Part shown: in pieces, positions 25,621-33,404 of the stretch
Layout of the letters: every line of letters starts with the position of its first letter
How positions within the stretch are numbered: the first letter of the stretch is position 1
The notes under the pieces: model-generated
Seen by the model: only the letters and a program-made list of their open reading frames with translations
Database searches by the model: none
Told to the model about the DNA's origin: nothing
From: an uncultured Clostridia bacterium
Lineage (GTDB): Bacteria; Bacillota; Clostridia; Oscillospirales; Acutalibacteraceae
Assembly: GCA_958436475.1 (NCBI GenBank)
Contig: CAUBKG010000005.1
Span: 1 to 50,084 of the forward strand
Direction of reading: 5' to 3'
Length of the DNA stretch: 50,084 bases
Position numbers and translations under genes: made by a program

Positions 25621-25649
25621 TCCTGTATGATTCCTTTCATCAGCTTCGC

Positions 25650-27365
25650 TTAAAAGCCCATCAGCGCGGTCACGTCGCGCTCGATCGCTTCCGCCTGCTC
25701 CCGGCAGGCTTCGTTCGTATTGCTTTTGGCGTTGATATATACCTTGATCTTCGGCTCCGTGCCCGACGGCCGGATGATGAAGCTCGCGCCGCCCTCCAGC
25801 TTGAAGCCGAGAACATTCGATTTCGGGAGCGTGATGGGACGTTTGCTTCCGGAGGCCATGTCGGTCAAAACAGAGCCGAGGTAATCGGACGCTTCGGTAA
25901 CGCTGAGCCCCGCCACCTGCTTCGGCGGGTTCTGCCGGAGGGAAGCCATGATTTCATCCATCCGCTGCATGCCGGTAACCCCTTCGCAGGTGAAGGACAC
26001 CTGTTTATGCAGGTAAAGCCCGAATTCGCTATAGATATCCTGCATCAGGCCAATAAGGGTTTTGCCCTTTTCCTTATAAAAAGCGGCCATTTCACAGATG
26101 AGCATGGAAGCGACTACGGCGTCTTTATCGCGCGCATGGGTACCGGCTAGGTAGCCGTAGCTTTCCTCGAAGCCGAACACATAGCGGTCTCCCTCCCCTT
26201 TTTCTGCAAGGAGGGTCATCTGCTCGCCGATGAATTTGAAGCCGGTGAGCACTTCGATTACCTCGCAGCCGTATTTCCTGGCAATGGCCGCGGCGATATC
26301 GGTGGAAACGATGGTCTTGATCAGAATGGGGTTCTTCGGCAGAAGACCCTTTGCCGATTTTTCCGAAAGGATATAATACGCCAGCATCGCGCCGACCTCA
26401 TTGCCGGACATGAGCTTATACTCTCCCTCATCCAGCACGGCGATGCCCACGCGGTCGCAGTCCGGGTCGGTGGCGAGGAGAATATCCGGCTTCACTTGCT
26501 CCGCAAGCTTCAGCGCACAGCCGAACGCCTCGCGGATTTCCGGGTTGGGGAAGGGCGCGGTGGGGAAATTGCCGTCCGGCTTTTCCTGCTCCGGCACGAC
26601 CGAAACATCCCGGAGGCCCACGCGGCGCAGGATTTCACGCACCGGGCGGTTTCCTGTACCATTGAGGGGGGTGTAAACCACCTTAAAGGGCACGCGCCCG
26701 AACACCTCCGGATTCAGCTGCTGCTCCTGCACGCTGGTCAGAAAAGCGTTTAGCAGCTCATCGCCGATATATTCGATGAGCCCCTTCCCGATTCCCTCTT
26801 CGAGGGAGATGCTCCGCACGCCTTCGAAAATATCCACCTTGCCGACGCACTCAATGACCCGTTCGGACATCTCGAGATTCAGCTGGGAGCCGTCCGGCCC
26901 GTAGGCCTTATAGCCGTTGTATTTTGCCGGGTTATGGCTGGCCGTTACCATGATGCCGCCCTGACAGTTATAATACCGCACTGCAAAAGACAAAACCGGC
27001 GTCGGCATGAGCTCCGGGAAAAGGTGCACCTTGATCCCGTTTGCCGCCATCACGCAGGCCGCAGCAATGGCAAAACGGTCGGATTTGATGCGGCTGTCGA
27101 AGCTGATGGCCACCGACGGATGCTCGAACGCCTCGTTCAGGTAATCGGCAAAGCCCTGCGTGGCGCGGCGCACGGTGTAAATATTCATCCGGTTGGTCCC
27201 CGCGCCGATCACGCCGCGAAGGCCGCCGGTGCCGAACTCCAGATCGCGGTAAAAGCGGTCGATGATGCCATCCTCATCCTCCGCCACGGCGCGCAGCTCC
27301 TGCTGCAGGTCTTCGTCTTCTGTTGCCTTCTGCAGCCAAAGGTCGTATAACTGCTTTTCTTTCAT
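25650..27365 (-). CDS. Phosphoglucomutase/phosphomannomutase
   Basis: A 571-residue alpha-D-phosphohexomutase of the long PgcA-like type, interconverting hexose 1- and 6-phosphates. Motifs: TASHNP with the phosphoserine (about residue 145), DPDCDRVGIA metal-binding loop (about 300), GFEESYG sugar loop (about 400) and RPSGTEPKIK phosphate site (about 535). It should link glucose 6-phosphate (pgi is nearby) with nucleotide sugar and wall glycan synthesis. The start may be the ATG at 27365 or a GTG at 27377; neither has an ideally spaced ribosome site (GGAGA lies about 27378). Confidence 0.93.
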   Translation of the reverse strand: MKEKQLYDLWLQKATEDEDLQQELRAVAEDEDGIIDRFYRDLEFGTGGLRGVIGAGTNRMNIYTVRRATQGFADYLNEAFEHPSVAISFDSRIKSDRFAIAAACVMAANGIKVHLFPELMPTPVLSFAVRYYNCQGGIMVTASHNPAKYNGYKAYGPDGSQLNLEMSERVIECVGKVDIFEGVRSISLEEGIGKGLIEYIGDELLNAFLTSVQEQQLNPEVFGRVPFKVVYTPLNGTGNRPVREILRRVGLRDVSVVPEQEKPDGNFPTAPFPNPEIREAFGCALKLAEQVKPDILLATDPDCDRVGIAVLDEGEYKLMSGNEVGAMLAYYILSEKSAKGLLPKNPILIKTIVSTDIAAAIARKYGCEVIEVLTGFKFIGEQMTLLAEKGEGDRYVFGFEESYGYLAGTHARDKDAVVASMLICEMAAFYKEKGKTLIGLMQDIYSEFGLYLHKQVSFTCEGVTGMQRMDEIMASLRQNPPKQVAGLSVTEASDYLGSVLTDMASGSKRPITLPKSNVLGFKLEGGASFIIRPSGTEPKIKVYINAKSNTNEACREQAEAIERDVTALMGF

Positions 27366-27473
27366 CTTTGCAACCACTTTCTCCGGCGTTTTTTGTATTT
27401 CTACGCCCGCCCCGCCGGTAGGGCCCGCGCGTTTTTTCTCTGAAAAAGAGGGCTCTGCTCATAATCATACTCA

Positions 27474-27502
27474 GTTTAAAGCATGCCCGGCGGCCCTGTC
27501 AA
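27474..27502 (-). promoter_or_regulatory. Promoter of the phosphohexomutase gene
   Basis: Consensus TTGACA (27497-27502) and TTAAAC (27474-27479) on the minus strand, 17 bp apart. The 307-bp gap 27378-27684 holds this and the divergent promoter at 27616-27644; nothing else is evident. Confidence 0.6.
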
Positions 27503-27615
27503 TAGTCCGCCCTGCTTTTTTGCCTTTCTTTTTCCAAGGAACGATGCTTTCCCATTATAGCCTAGCCGATCCAAAAAACATGGCGAAAGATTGCGGTCTG
27601 CCCGCCGTCTTATCA

Positions 27616-27644
27616 TTGCGTTTTCCGCCTTCGTCATGTATTAT
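27616..27644 (+). promoter_or_regulatory. Promoter of the P-type ATPase-comM operon
   Basis: TTGCGT (27616-27621) and TATTAT (27639-27644) with a 17-bp spacer, about 40 bp before the GTG start at 27685. Confidence 0.6.
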
Positions 27645-27684
27645 TATTTTTGTATCTTTATTTTTCATTGGGAGGCTAAAAATC

Positions 27685-30285
27685 GTGATTTGGCACAGCG
27701 CAGGCATCCCGGAGGTTCTGGATGAACTGAAAACAAACGTGCAGACGGGCCTTTCTTCGGAGGAAGCCGGGCTCCGCCTCGTGCAAAACGGAGAAAACAG
27801 GATGGAAAGGCTGGAAAAAACGTCTTTCTGCCGCATCTATATCAGCCAGCTGAAGCAGCCGTTTTTCCTTCTTTTGGCGGCGGTTTCCGTGATTTCCGCC
27901 GTAACGGCTCTCGCCTCGGGCGCGGCCCGGTGGGCGCAGCCTCTTATCGTGCTCGCCGTCGCCCTGCTCAGCGCTCTTGCGGGTGCGCTGCGAGACGCAA
28001 AAATGCAAGAGGCACTCGCTTCCCTGAACGGCGACGCCGCTCCCTCCGCACGCGTGCTGCGGGATGGCGCGGAATCGGTGATTCCCGCCTCCGGGCTGGT
28101 GGAGGGGGATATTATTCTGCTCGAAGCCGGGGACTATATCCCGGCGGACGCCCGCCTCTTCTTTACCAGCGGCTTCCGATGCGAGGAATCCCTTCTCACC
28201 GGAGACGCCATTCCCGTGCAGAAGGACGCGCATGCCCTTCTGGACGATATTGCCCCGCTCGCCGCGCGGGCGAACATGGCCTACTCCGGCTGCACGGCCG
28301 CGGCTGGCAGTGCGCGGGCCGTGGTGGTGGAAACCGGCATGGATTCCGAGCTCGGCAAAGTCTCTGCCCTTCTCGAAAGCCGGAAGGCGGCGCCGCCCAT
28401 CCAAAAACGGCTCCGCAGGCTCGGCGGGACGCTCTGCCTGCTGGTCCTCGTTTTCTGTATTGTGATCTTCATTCTCGGTCTGTGCACCGGGCAGGGATTT
28501 TTTGCTTCCCTTCTGTTAGCCCTTTCCCTCGGGTCGGCCGCTTCTCCCTATCTTCTCCCCGCCGCTGCCGGCTTTGCCCTCGCCATGGGAGCCTGGCGGA
28601 TGAAGCAGAAAAACATTGTGATCCGCCGGCTTTCCGCCGTGGAAAAGCTCCGGCGGGTTTCCGTGATCTGCACCAATAAAACAGGGCTACTCACACAAAA
28701 CAAAATGGAGCCGGTGGCCCTCTATTCGGGCGGAAAAATCGCCGGAGACCTCCATTCCCTTTCCGAGCAGGATACCCTTCTGCTCCATTTCGCCGCCCTG
28801 TGCTCAGATGCCGGAGGCGACCCCACGGAAGCCGCCCTCATCCGCGCGGCGGAAACCTATACGGGAATCGAAACAGAGCTGCTCAACACCATGCGCCCGC
28901 GTATGGCCGAGGTTCCCTTTGATTCGGCGAGGAAGCTGAAAACAACGGTCAATATGATCTCCGGCCAGCCCGTGGCCATTGTGAAAGGCGCGCCCGATAT
29001 CATCTTCGGCCGCTGCACCGCCATCGCGCCCGAGGCCGCAGAAAAAGCAAACGAGGCGCTTGCCTCCCGCTCCCTGCGGGTGCTGGCGGTCGCCTATAAG
29101 CCGCTCACCACCATCCCCTCCGACCCTTCTCCCGAAGAGCTGGAATATAACCTCACCTTTGCGGGGCTCATCGGTATGCGGGACCCGCTGCTCGAGGATG
29201 CGAAAGAATCGGTTGCCATGTGTGAAGGGGCCGGAATCAAAACCGTGCTGGTCACGGGGGATCACGTTTCCACCGCCGTTTCCGTGGCGCGGGAGCTCGG
29301 TATACTGGCAAACGGTCAAAAAGCCGTTACGAGCGAAGAGCTGGCCGCTATGGACGATGCGGAGCTCGACCGAATCCTTCCCGTGCTGCGCGTATGCGCG
29401 CGTGCCCTTCCGGAAGACAAGCTGCGCTTGACAGAGGCCTTCCGCCGCGCCGGAGAAACCGTTGCGGTAACAGGCGGCAGTATTCGGGACGTGCCCGCCC
29501 TCAAGGCGGCGGACGTGGGCTGCGCCGTCGGCCCCGGCGGGACGGACGTTGCCCGCGGTTCTGCCGACCTGATCCTTCTGGACGGCCATTTTTCCACTGC
29601 CGCCGAAGCGATCCGTACCGGGCGCGGAATTTTCGACAACATCCGAAAAATCGCCGTTTTCCTCGCCAGCTGCGCGTTTGGGGAAATTCTCTTCCTTCTT
29701 CTTACCTGTATTTTTGGATTCGGGCTTCCGCTTTCTGCAGCATCGTTCCTTTGGATCAACCTGCTTTCGGGCGGGATGTGCGCCGCTTTTCTCGGCCTCG
29801 CGCCTGCGGGGCGGGAAACAATGGAGCTCCCGCCGATGCCCCGGCGCCGCCGGGTCTTTACGAAGCGGATGCTGGCGGACGCCGCCGCAAACAGTCTGAT
29901 GCTTTCCCTCCTCCCCCTCGCGGCCCTGTTTGCCGGCCGGGCGCTGCAGCTTTCCTCGGCCGGAACGCTCGCCTTTGCCGTGTTCGTCTTCTCCCAGCTT
30001 TTAAACGCCATAACCTTCGGCACAGGCCGCTCGCTTCTTCGCGCAGGGGCCTTTCCAAAGCAACTGTCTGCTGCGGCAGCCGCCGGTATCCTTCTCACGG
30101 TGCTTTTGCTGACGACTCCGGCGAACGCGCTCTTCGGCCTCTCCCCGCTCAGCGGAAACGGTTGGCTGTGGGCCGCTCTGCTTTCCCTTCTTACGATCCC
30201 CCTTTCGGAGCTTATAAAGCTCCTCCTATCCGCACTGCAGACATGGAATACGCGCCGCCATGCGCGCGCCCAAGAGGTGATATAA
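27685..30285 (+). CDS. P-type ATPase homologue with degenerate catalytic motifs (pseudoenzyme)
   Basis: An 866-residue protein with the full layout of a calcium-type (P2) P-type ATPase: cation-ATPase N domain, actuator domain, membrane helices, nucleotide domain with KGAPDIIFG, hinge LVTGDH and C-terminal helices. The residues for catalysis are changed. The phosphorylation motif DKTGT reads NKTGL, with Asn331 in place of the aspartate; TGES reads TGDA (residue 174); GDGVND reads GGSIRD (about 598); the metal-site PEGLP reads PYLLP (Tyr289); and M6 TDG reads SGG. The frame is unbroken, so this looks maintained rather than decayed. Ion pumping is not expected. Start GTG with GGAGG nine bases upstream; comM follows one base after the stop. 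Confidence 0.88.
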   Translation: MIWHSAGIPEVLDELKTNVQTGLSSEEAGLRLVQNGENRMERLEKTSFCRIYISQLKQPFFLLLAAVSVISAVTALASGAARWAQPLIVLAVALLSALAGALRDAKMQEALASLNGDAAPSARVLRDGAESVIPASGLVEGDIILLEAGDYIPADARLFFTSGFRCEESLLTGDAIPVQKDAHALLDDIAPLAARANMAYSGCTAAAGSARAVVVETGMDSELGKVSALLESRKAAPPIQKRLRRLGGTLCLLVLVFCIVIFILGLCTGQGFFASLLLALSLGSAASPYLLPAAAGFALAMGAWRMKQKNIVIRRLSAVEKLRRVSVICTNKTGLLTQNKMEPVALYSGGKIAGDLHSLSEQDTLLLHFAALCSDAGGDPTEAALIRAAETYTGIETELLNTMRPRMAEVPFDSARKLKTTVNMISGQPVAIVKGAPDIIFGRCTAIAPEAAEKANEALASRSLRVLAVAYKPLTTIPSDPSPEELEYNLTFAGLIGMRDPLLEDAKESVAMCEGAGIKTVLVTGDHVSTAVSVARELGILANGQKAVTSEELAAMDDAELDRILPVLRVCARALPEDKLRLTEAFRRAGETVAVTGGSIRDVPALKAADVGCAVGPGGTDVARGSADLILLDGHFSTAAEAIRTGRGIFDNIRKIAVFLASCAFGEILFLLLTCIFGFGLPLSAASFLWINLLSGGMCAAFLGLAPAGRETMELPPMPRRRRVFTKRMLADAAANSLMLSLLPLAALFAGRALQLSSAGTLAFAVFVFSQLLNAITFGTGRSLLRAGAFPKQLSAAAAAGILLTVLLLTTPANALFGLSPLSGNGWLWAALLSLLTIPLSELIKLLLSALQTWNTRRHARAQEVI

Positions 30286-30286
30286 A

Positions 30287-31828
30287 ATGGTATCCCGTGT
30301 TTCTTCCCTGGGGCTCTTCGGGCTGGACGCTTACGGCGTGGAGCTGGAAGCGGATATTTCCTCCGGCCTGCCGTCCTTTGATATCGTCGGCCTGCCGGAT
30401 GCTTCGGTGCGCGAAGCGCGCGACCGTGTGCGGGCCGCCATCAAAAACTGTGGGTATACCTTTCCCGTTTCGCGCATCACAGTAAACCTCGCTCCTGCGG
30501 ATATCCGCAAGGAAGGCACGCTATACGACCTTCCCATTTTTCTTGCCATCCTTGCCGCTTCCGGGCAGATCGAATTTGATTTTTCCGGCTGCGCCTTTCT
30601 CGGCGAGCTTTCCCTTTCGGGCCAGACCCGGCCGATCCGCGGGGTGCTGCCCATGGCTATCCGCGCGCTGGAGCTCGGGCGCACGAAGCTCTTTCTGCCT
30701 GCCGCCTGTGCGAAGGAAGCCGCCGTGGTGGAGGGGCTGACCGTTTATCCCGTGGAAAACGTGCAGGAGCTACTGGCGCACTGGAACGGGCGAGCGGAGA
30801 TAACGCCCGCCGTATACGAGCCGGAAACCTGCGGTCCTTCGCCGCTTTCTTTGCCCGACTTTTCGGAAGTAAAGGGGCAGTTCGCCGCCAAACGGGCGCT
30901 GGAGGTTGCCGCCGCGGGCGGGCATAACGTGCTGCTCATCGGCCCGCCCGGCTCGGGCAAAAGCATGCTCGCCAAACGCCTGCCCTCCATTCTCCCGGAT
31001 ATGAGCTTTCAGGAATCCATTGAAACCACCAAGCTGCATTCGGTGGCGGGTATCCTTCCCACAAGCTCCCCGCTCGTGACCGCCCGGCCCTTCCGCTCCC
31101 CGCATCACACGGTTTCACCCGCTGGGCTTTCGGGCGGCGGGGCGATCCCGCGGCCGGGAGAAATTTCCCTCGCCCATAACGGCGTGCTTTTTCTGGACGA
31201 GCTTCCCGAATTCAGCCGCGCGGCAATGGAGATCCTCCGCCAGCCGCTGGAAGACGGCAAAGTGACCATCTCCCGCGCCTGGGGCTCCCTTTCTTACCCG
31301 TGCTCCGCCATGGTGGTATGCGCCATGAACCCCTGCCCCTGCGGCTTTTTTGGGCATCCCACCCGGGAATGCACCTGCACCCGCCAGATGGTATCCCGTT
31401 ACCTCAACCGGATATCCGGCCCGCTGCTCGATCGGATGGATATCCACATCGAGGTACCGCCGGTGGAGTTTTCCCAGCTTTCCGCCGGTCTCCCCGCGGA
31501 GCGCTCGGCCGATATCAAAAAGCGGGTGGACGCCGCCCGGAAGCTCCAGCAGGCTCGTTACCGGGGCAAAGGCTTTTCCTGCAACGCCAAGGCGTCTGTT
31601 TCAGACGCGCGCGTGTTCGCCCTCAGCGACGACAGCCGCCGCATGTTCCAGCAGGCCTTCGATAAGCTGGGGCTTTCGGCCCGCGCATACGACCGGATTC
31701 TGAAGGTTTCGCGCACCATTGCCGACCTGGACGGCTCCGAGGTCATCGAATCGCGGCATGTGGGCGAAGCGATTCAATACAGAAGCTTAGACCGCAAATA
31801 TTGGTCGAAGGAGGAAATGTTTTCATGA
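30287..31828 (+). CDS. comM: YifB/ComM-family AAA+ ATPase
   Basis: A 513-residue Mg-chelatase-like ATPase. The N-terminal ChlI-like domain (start VSSLGLFGLDAYGVELE, then LPSFDIVGLPDASVREARDR) leads into an AAA+ core with Walker A GPPGSGKS (about residue 218) and Walker B FLDELPEF (about 300). A zinc-like cluster CPCGFFGHPTRECTC follows (about 350), then a C-terminal helical lid. In naturally competent bacteria ComM is a helicase that drives branch migration during transformation; in Firmicutes its role is less certain. Start one base after the upstream stop and a 4-bp overlap with the Dabb gene show a tight operon. Confidence 0.92.
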   Translation: MVSRVSSLGLFGLDAYGVELEADISSGLPSFDIVGLPDASVREARDRVRAAIKNCGYTFPVSRITVNLAPADIRKEGTLYDLPIFLAILAASGQIEFDFSGCAFLGELSLSGQTRPIRGVLPMAIRALELGRTKLFLPAACAKEAAVVEGLTVYPVENVQELLAHWNGRAEITPAVYEPETCGPSPLSLPDFSEVKGQFAAKRALEVAAAGGHNVLLIGPPGSGKSMLAKRLPSILPDMSFQESIETTKLHSVAGILPTSSPLVTARPFRSPHHTVSPAGLSGGGAIPRPGEISLAHNGVLFLDELPEFSRAAMEILRQPLEDGKVTISRAWGSLSYPCSAMVVCAMNPCPCGFFGHPTRECTCTRQMVSRYLNRISGPLLDRMDIHIEVPPVEFSQLSAGLPAERSADIKKRVDAARKLQQARYRGKGFSCNAKASVSDARVFALSDDSRRMFQQAFDKLGLSARAYDRILKVSRTIADLDGSEVIESRHVGEAIQYRSLDRKYWSKEEMFS

Positions 31829-32115
31829 TAAAGCACATTGTTTTCTGGAAGCTGCGGTGCGTCCCCGAAAAGGAGCAGAACGCACAAAAAATGAAGGAAC
31901 TTCTGGAGGGACTCGTGGGCGTGGTGCCGGGGCTGATAAGTGCATCGGTTGGCACGAACATCACCCCGGGAGATTATGACATCGCCCTCATTTCCGAGCT
32001 GAAGGACGAAGAAGCGCTGGCGGTTTACCAGAACCACCCGGCCCATGTAAAGGTGAAGGAATTCGTGCATTCCGCCGTATGCGCCCGCGCCTGCGTGGAT
32101 TTTACCACTGCATAA
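31825..32115 (+). CDS. Dabb (stress-responsive A/B barrel) domain protein
   Basis: A 96-residue dimeric alpha/beta-barrel domain protein. The start MIKHIVFWKL, the HP(AH)VKV segment near residue 72 and the length match the Dabb family. Members include plant stress proteins and small bacterial enzymes; no function is set for the bacterial ones. The ATG overlaps the comM stop (ATGA) and AAGGAGG lies ten bases upstream. Confidence 0.85.
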   Translation: MIKHIVFWKLRCVPEKEQNAQKMKELLEGLVGVVPGLISASVGTNITPGDYDIALISELKDEEALAVYQNHPAHVKVKEFVHSAVCARACVDFTTA

Positions 32116-32156
32116 ATAATGCAATCCTGCTTTCCCGGCAGGCTCACGTTTGAAAG

Positions 32157-32184
32157 CCCCCCGGATGCAGCAGCATCCGGGGGG
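32157..32184. repeat. Perfect GC-rich hairpin, intergenic
   Basis: CCCCCCGGATGC (32157-32168) / GCATCCGGGGGG (32173-32184). No T-run follows, so it may be a transcript-end stabiliser rather than a terminator. Confidence 0.6.
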
Positions 32185-32210
32185 ATGAATATTTAAGCTA
32201 AGCTGCAAAT

Positions 32211-32248
32211 AACGCCCGGAACGGTTCTAACCGTTCCGGGCGTTTATT
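32211..32248. terminator. Terminator of the comM operon
   Basis: A perfect 16-bp stem, AACGCCCGGAACGGTT (32211-32226) with AACCGTTCCGGGCGTT (32229-32244), followed by TATT. Confidence 0.75.
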
Positions 32249-32256
32249 ATACCGAT

Positions 32257-32293
32257 AAAAAAGCCTCCTGCAGCAACGCCGCAGAAGGCTTTT
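32257..32293 (-). terminator. Terminator of the rplU-prp-rpmA operon
   Basis: On the minus strand AAAAGCCTTCTGC (32281-32293) pairs with GCAGGAGGCTTTTTT (32257-32271), directly downstream of rpmA. Confidence 0.85.
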
Positions 32294-32304
32294 AACAAGA
32301 AAAA

Positions 32305-32589
32305 TTACTGCTCGACCGGATAGACACAGACGCGCTTACGGTCACGCCCGAGGCGCTCGAACTTGACTTTTCCGTCCACGAGGGCAAAGAGGGTATCGTC
32401 GGAGCCGCGGCCCACGTTTTCGCCCGGATGGATGTGGGTACCGCGCTGGCGGACGAGAATGTTGCCGGCCAGAACCAACTGGCCGTCGGCACGCTTGAGG
32501 CCGAGGCGCTTGGACTCGGAATCACGGCCGTTTTTCGTAGAACCAACGCCCTTTTTATGAGCGAATAATTGAATGTTTATCTTCAGCAT
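32305..32589 (-). CDS. rpmA: Ribosomal protein L27 with cleavable N-terminal leader
   Basis: A 94-residue bL27. The mature conserved part begins HKKGVGSTKNGRDS; before it stands the leader MLKINIQLFA, the Firmicutes-type extension that must be removed by the Prp protease before L27 reaches the peptidyl transferase centre. The Prp gene lies immediately upstream, which agrees. Third gene of the rplU-prp-rpmA operon. Confidence 0.97.
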   Translation of the reverse strand: MLKINIQLFAHKKGVGSTKNGRDSESKRLGLKRADGQLVLAGNILVRQRGTHIHPGENVGRGSDDTLFALVDGKVKFERLGRDRKRVCVYPVEQ

Positions 32590-32592
32590 GAT

Positions 32593-32913
32593 TTACACCT
32601 CTGTTATAATTATTTGGCCGGGATACTGCTCGCAAAGGCCTTCCAGATGAAGCCGGAGCCCTTTGAGAACATCCTGGCAGCGGATGAGGTCCCTTTCGGG
32701 AACCAACAGCCGGAACTCTGCGTTTTCCCCTTCGGCAACGCTCGCCTCAGCGGGAACCTGCATCACCTCGGTGACGGTGTTCGCCGTGAGGTAGGCCGCA
32801 GAAGAAATCGCTGCGCACAGGATATCTTCCCCTTCGGGTGCAAATCCCGTGTGCCCCGCAATTGAGACGCCTGCAAGCAGGCCGCCGCTGCGGTAAAAGG
32901 TAACTGCCGTCAT
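32593..32913 (-). CDS. prp: Prp cysteine protease for L27 processing
   Basis: A 106-residue Prp protease that trims the L27 leader. The catalytic pair is visible: His in GHTGFAPEGEDI (about residue 21) and Cys in ILCAAISSAAYL (about residue 33). It is co-transcribed between rplU and rpmA, with only three bases to rpmA's frame boundary and three after rplU. Confidence 0.95.
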   Translation of the reverse strand: MTAVTFYRSGGLLAGVSIAGHTGFAPEGEDILCAAISSAAYLTANTVTEVMQVPAEASVAEGENAEFRLLVPERDLIRCQDVLKGLRLHLEGLCEQYPGQIIITEV

Positions 32914-32916
32914 CTT

Positions 32917-33228
32917 TTATGCCTTGATGGACTCGATCTTGACCTGGGTATACGGCTGGCGATGGCCCATTTTGCGTTTTTCGTTCTTCTTGGGCTTATA
33001 GGTGAATACTGTGATCTTCTTGGCCTTGCCGTTCTTTACTGCGGTAGCGGTAACGGAAGCGCCTTCCACAAACGGAGCGCCGGCCTTGAAGCCGTCATCC
33101 CCGCCGACTGCCACGACCTCGTCAAACGTGACGGTCTGGCCGGCTTCTACATCGAGCTTTTCGATAAACAATACATCGTTTTCCTGAACCTTGTACTGCT
33201 TACCGCCGGTTTTGATTACTGCGTACAT
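32917..33228 (-). CDS. rplU: Ribosomal protein L21
   Basis: A 103-residue bL21 of usual length (start MYAVIKTGGKQYKV; KKMGHRQPYT-like C-terminal rRNA-binding segment as RKMGHRQPYTQVKI). First gene of the operon, with AAAGGATTG upstream of the ATG and a strong promoter 86 bp away. Confidence 0.97.
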   Translation of the reverse strand: MYAVIKTGGKQYKVQENDVLFIEKLDVEAGQTVTFDEVVAVGGDDGFKAGAPFVEGASVTATAVKNGKAKKITVFTYKPKKNEKRKMGHRQPYTQVKIESIKA

Positions 33229-33313
33229 ACATTCACAATCCTTTTTTCAGACTCGCTACTATAGGGCGGGGCACACAGCCCGCTTCAAAAAGCCCGTAAT
33301 ATGCGGCTTAAAG
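33229..33313 (-). ncRNA. Probable L21 leader (autoregulatory 5' UTR)
   Basis: The roughly 80-nt leader of rplU contains a hairpin on the minus strand (GCGGGCTGTGTGCCCCGC). L21 leaders with a structured binding site are known in Firmicutes. The assignment is by position and the hairpin; I could not test the covariance model. Confidence 0.45.
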
Positions 33314-33342
33314 ATTTTACCATGGCTCCGGGGAAAAGTCAA
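33314..33342 (-). promoter_or_regulatory. Promoter of the rplU operon
   Basis: TTGACT (33337-33342) and TAAAAT (33314-33319) on the minus strand with a 17-bp spacer. Confidence 0.75.
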
Positions 33343-33360
33343 CCATTTTCTGAAAGCCGT

Positions 33361-33391
33361 AAAAAGGCCCGCGCCGTATCCGGTGCGGGCC
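33361..33391 (-). terminator. Terminator of ftsZ
   Basis: GGCCCGCGCCG (33366-33376) / CGGTGCGGGCC (33381-33391); the minus-strand stem is followed by TTTTT (33361-33365). Confidence 0.85.
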
Positions 33392-33404
33392 GATTCTGTA
33401 CAGC

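Noticed and set aside
27262..27684. N-terminal extension of the P-type ATPase homologue
   Set aside because: The frame is open back to 27262, but it overlaps the divergent phosphohexomutase gene and its promoter; GTG at 27685 has the GGAGG site and matches the family start.
29394..30485. A 363-codon frame in another phase on the plus strand
   Set aside because: Overlaps the 3' end of the P-type ATPase homologue and the comM start in a different phase; very basic, low-information translation.
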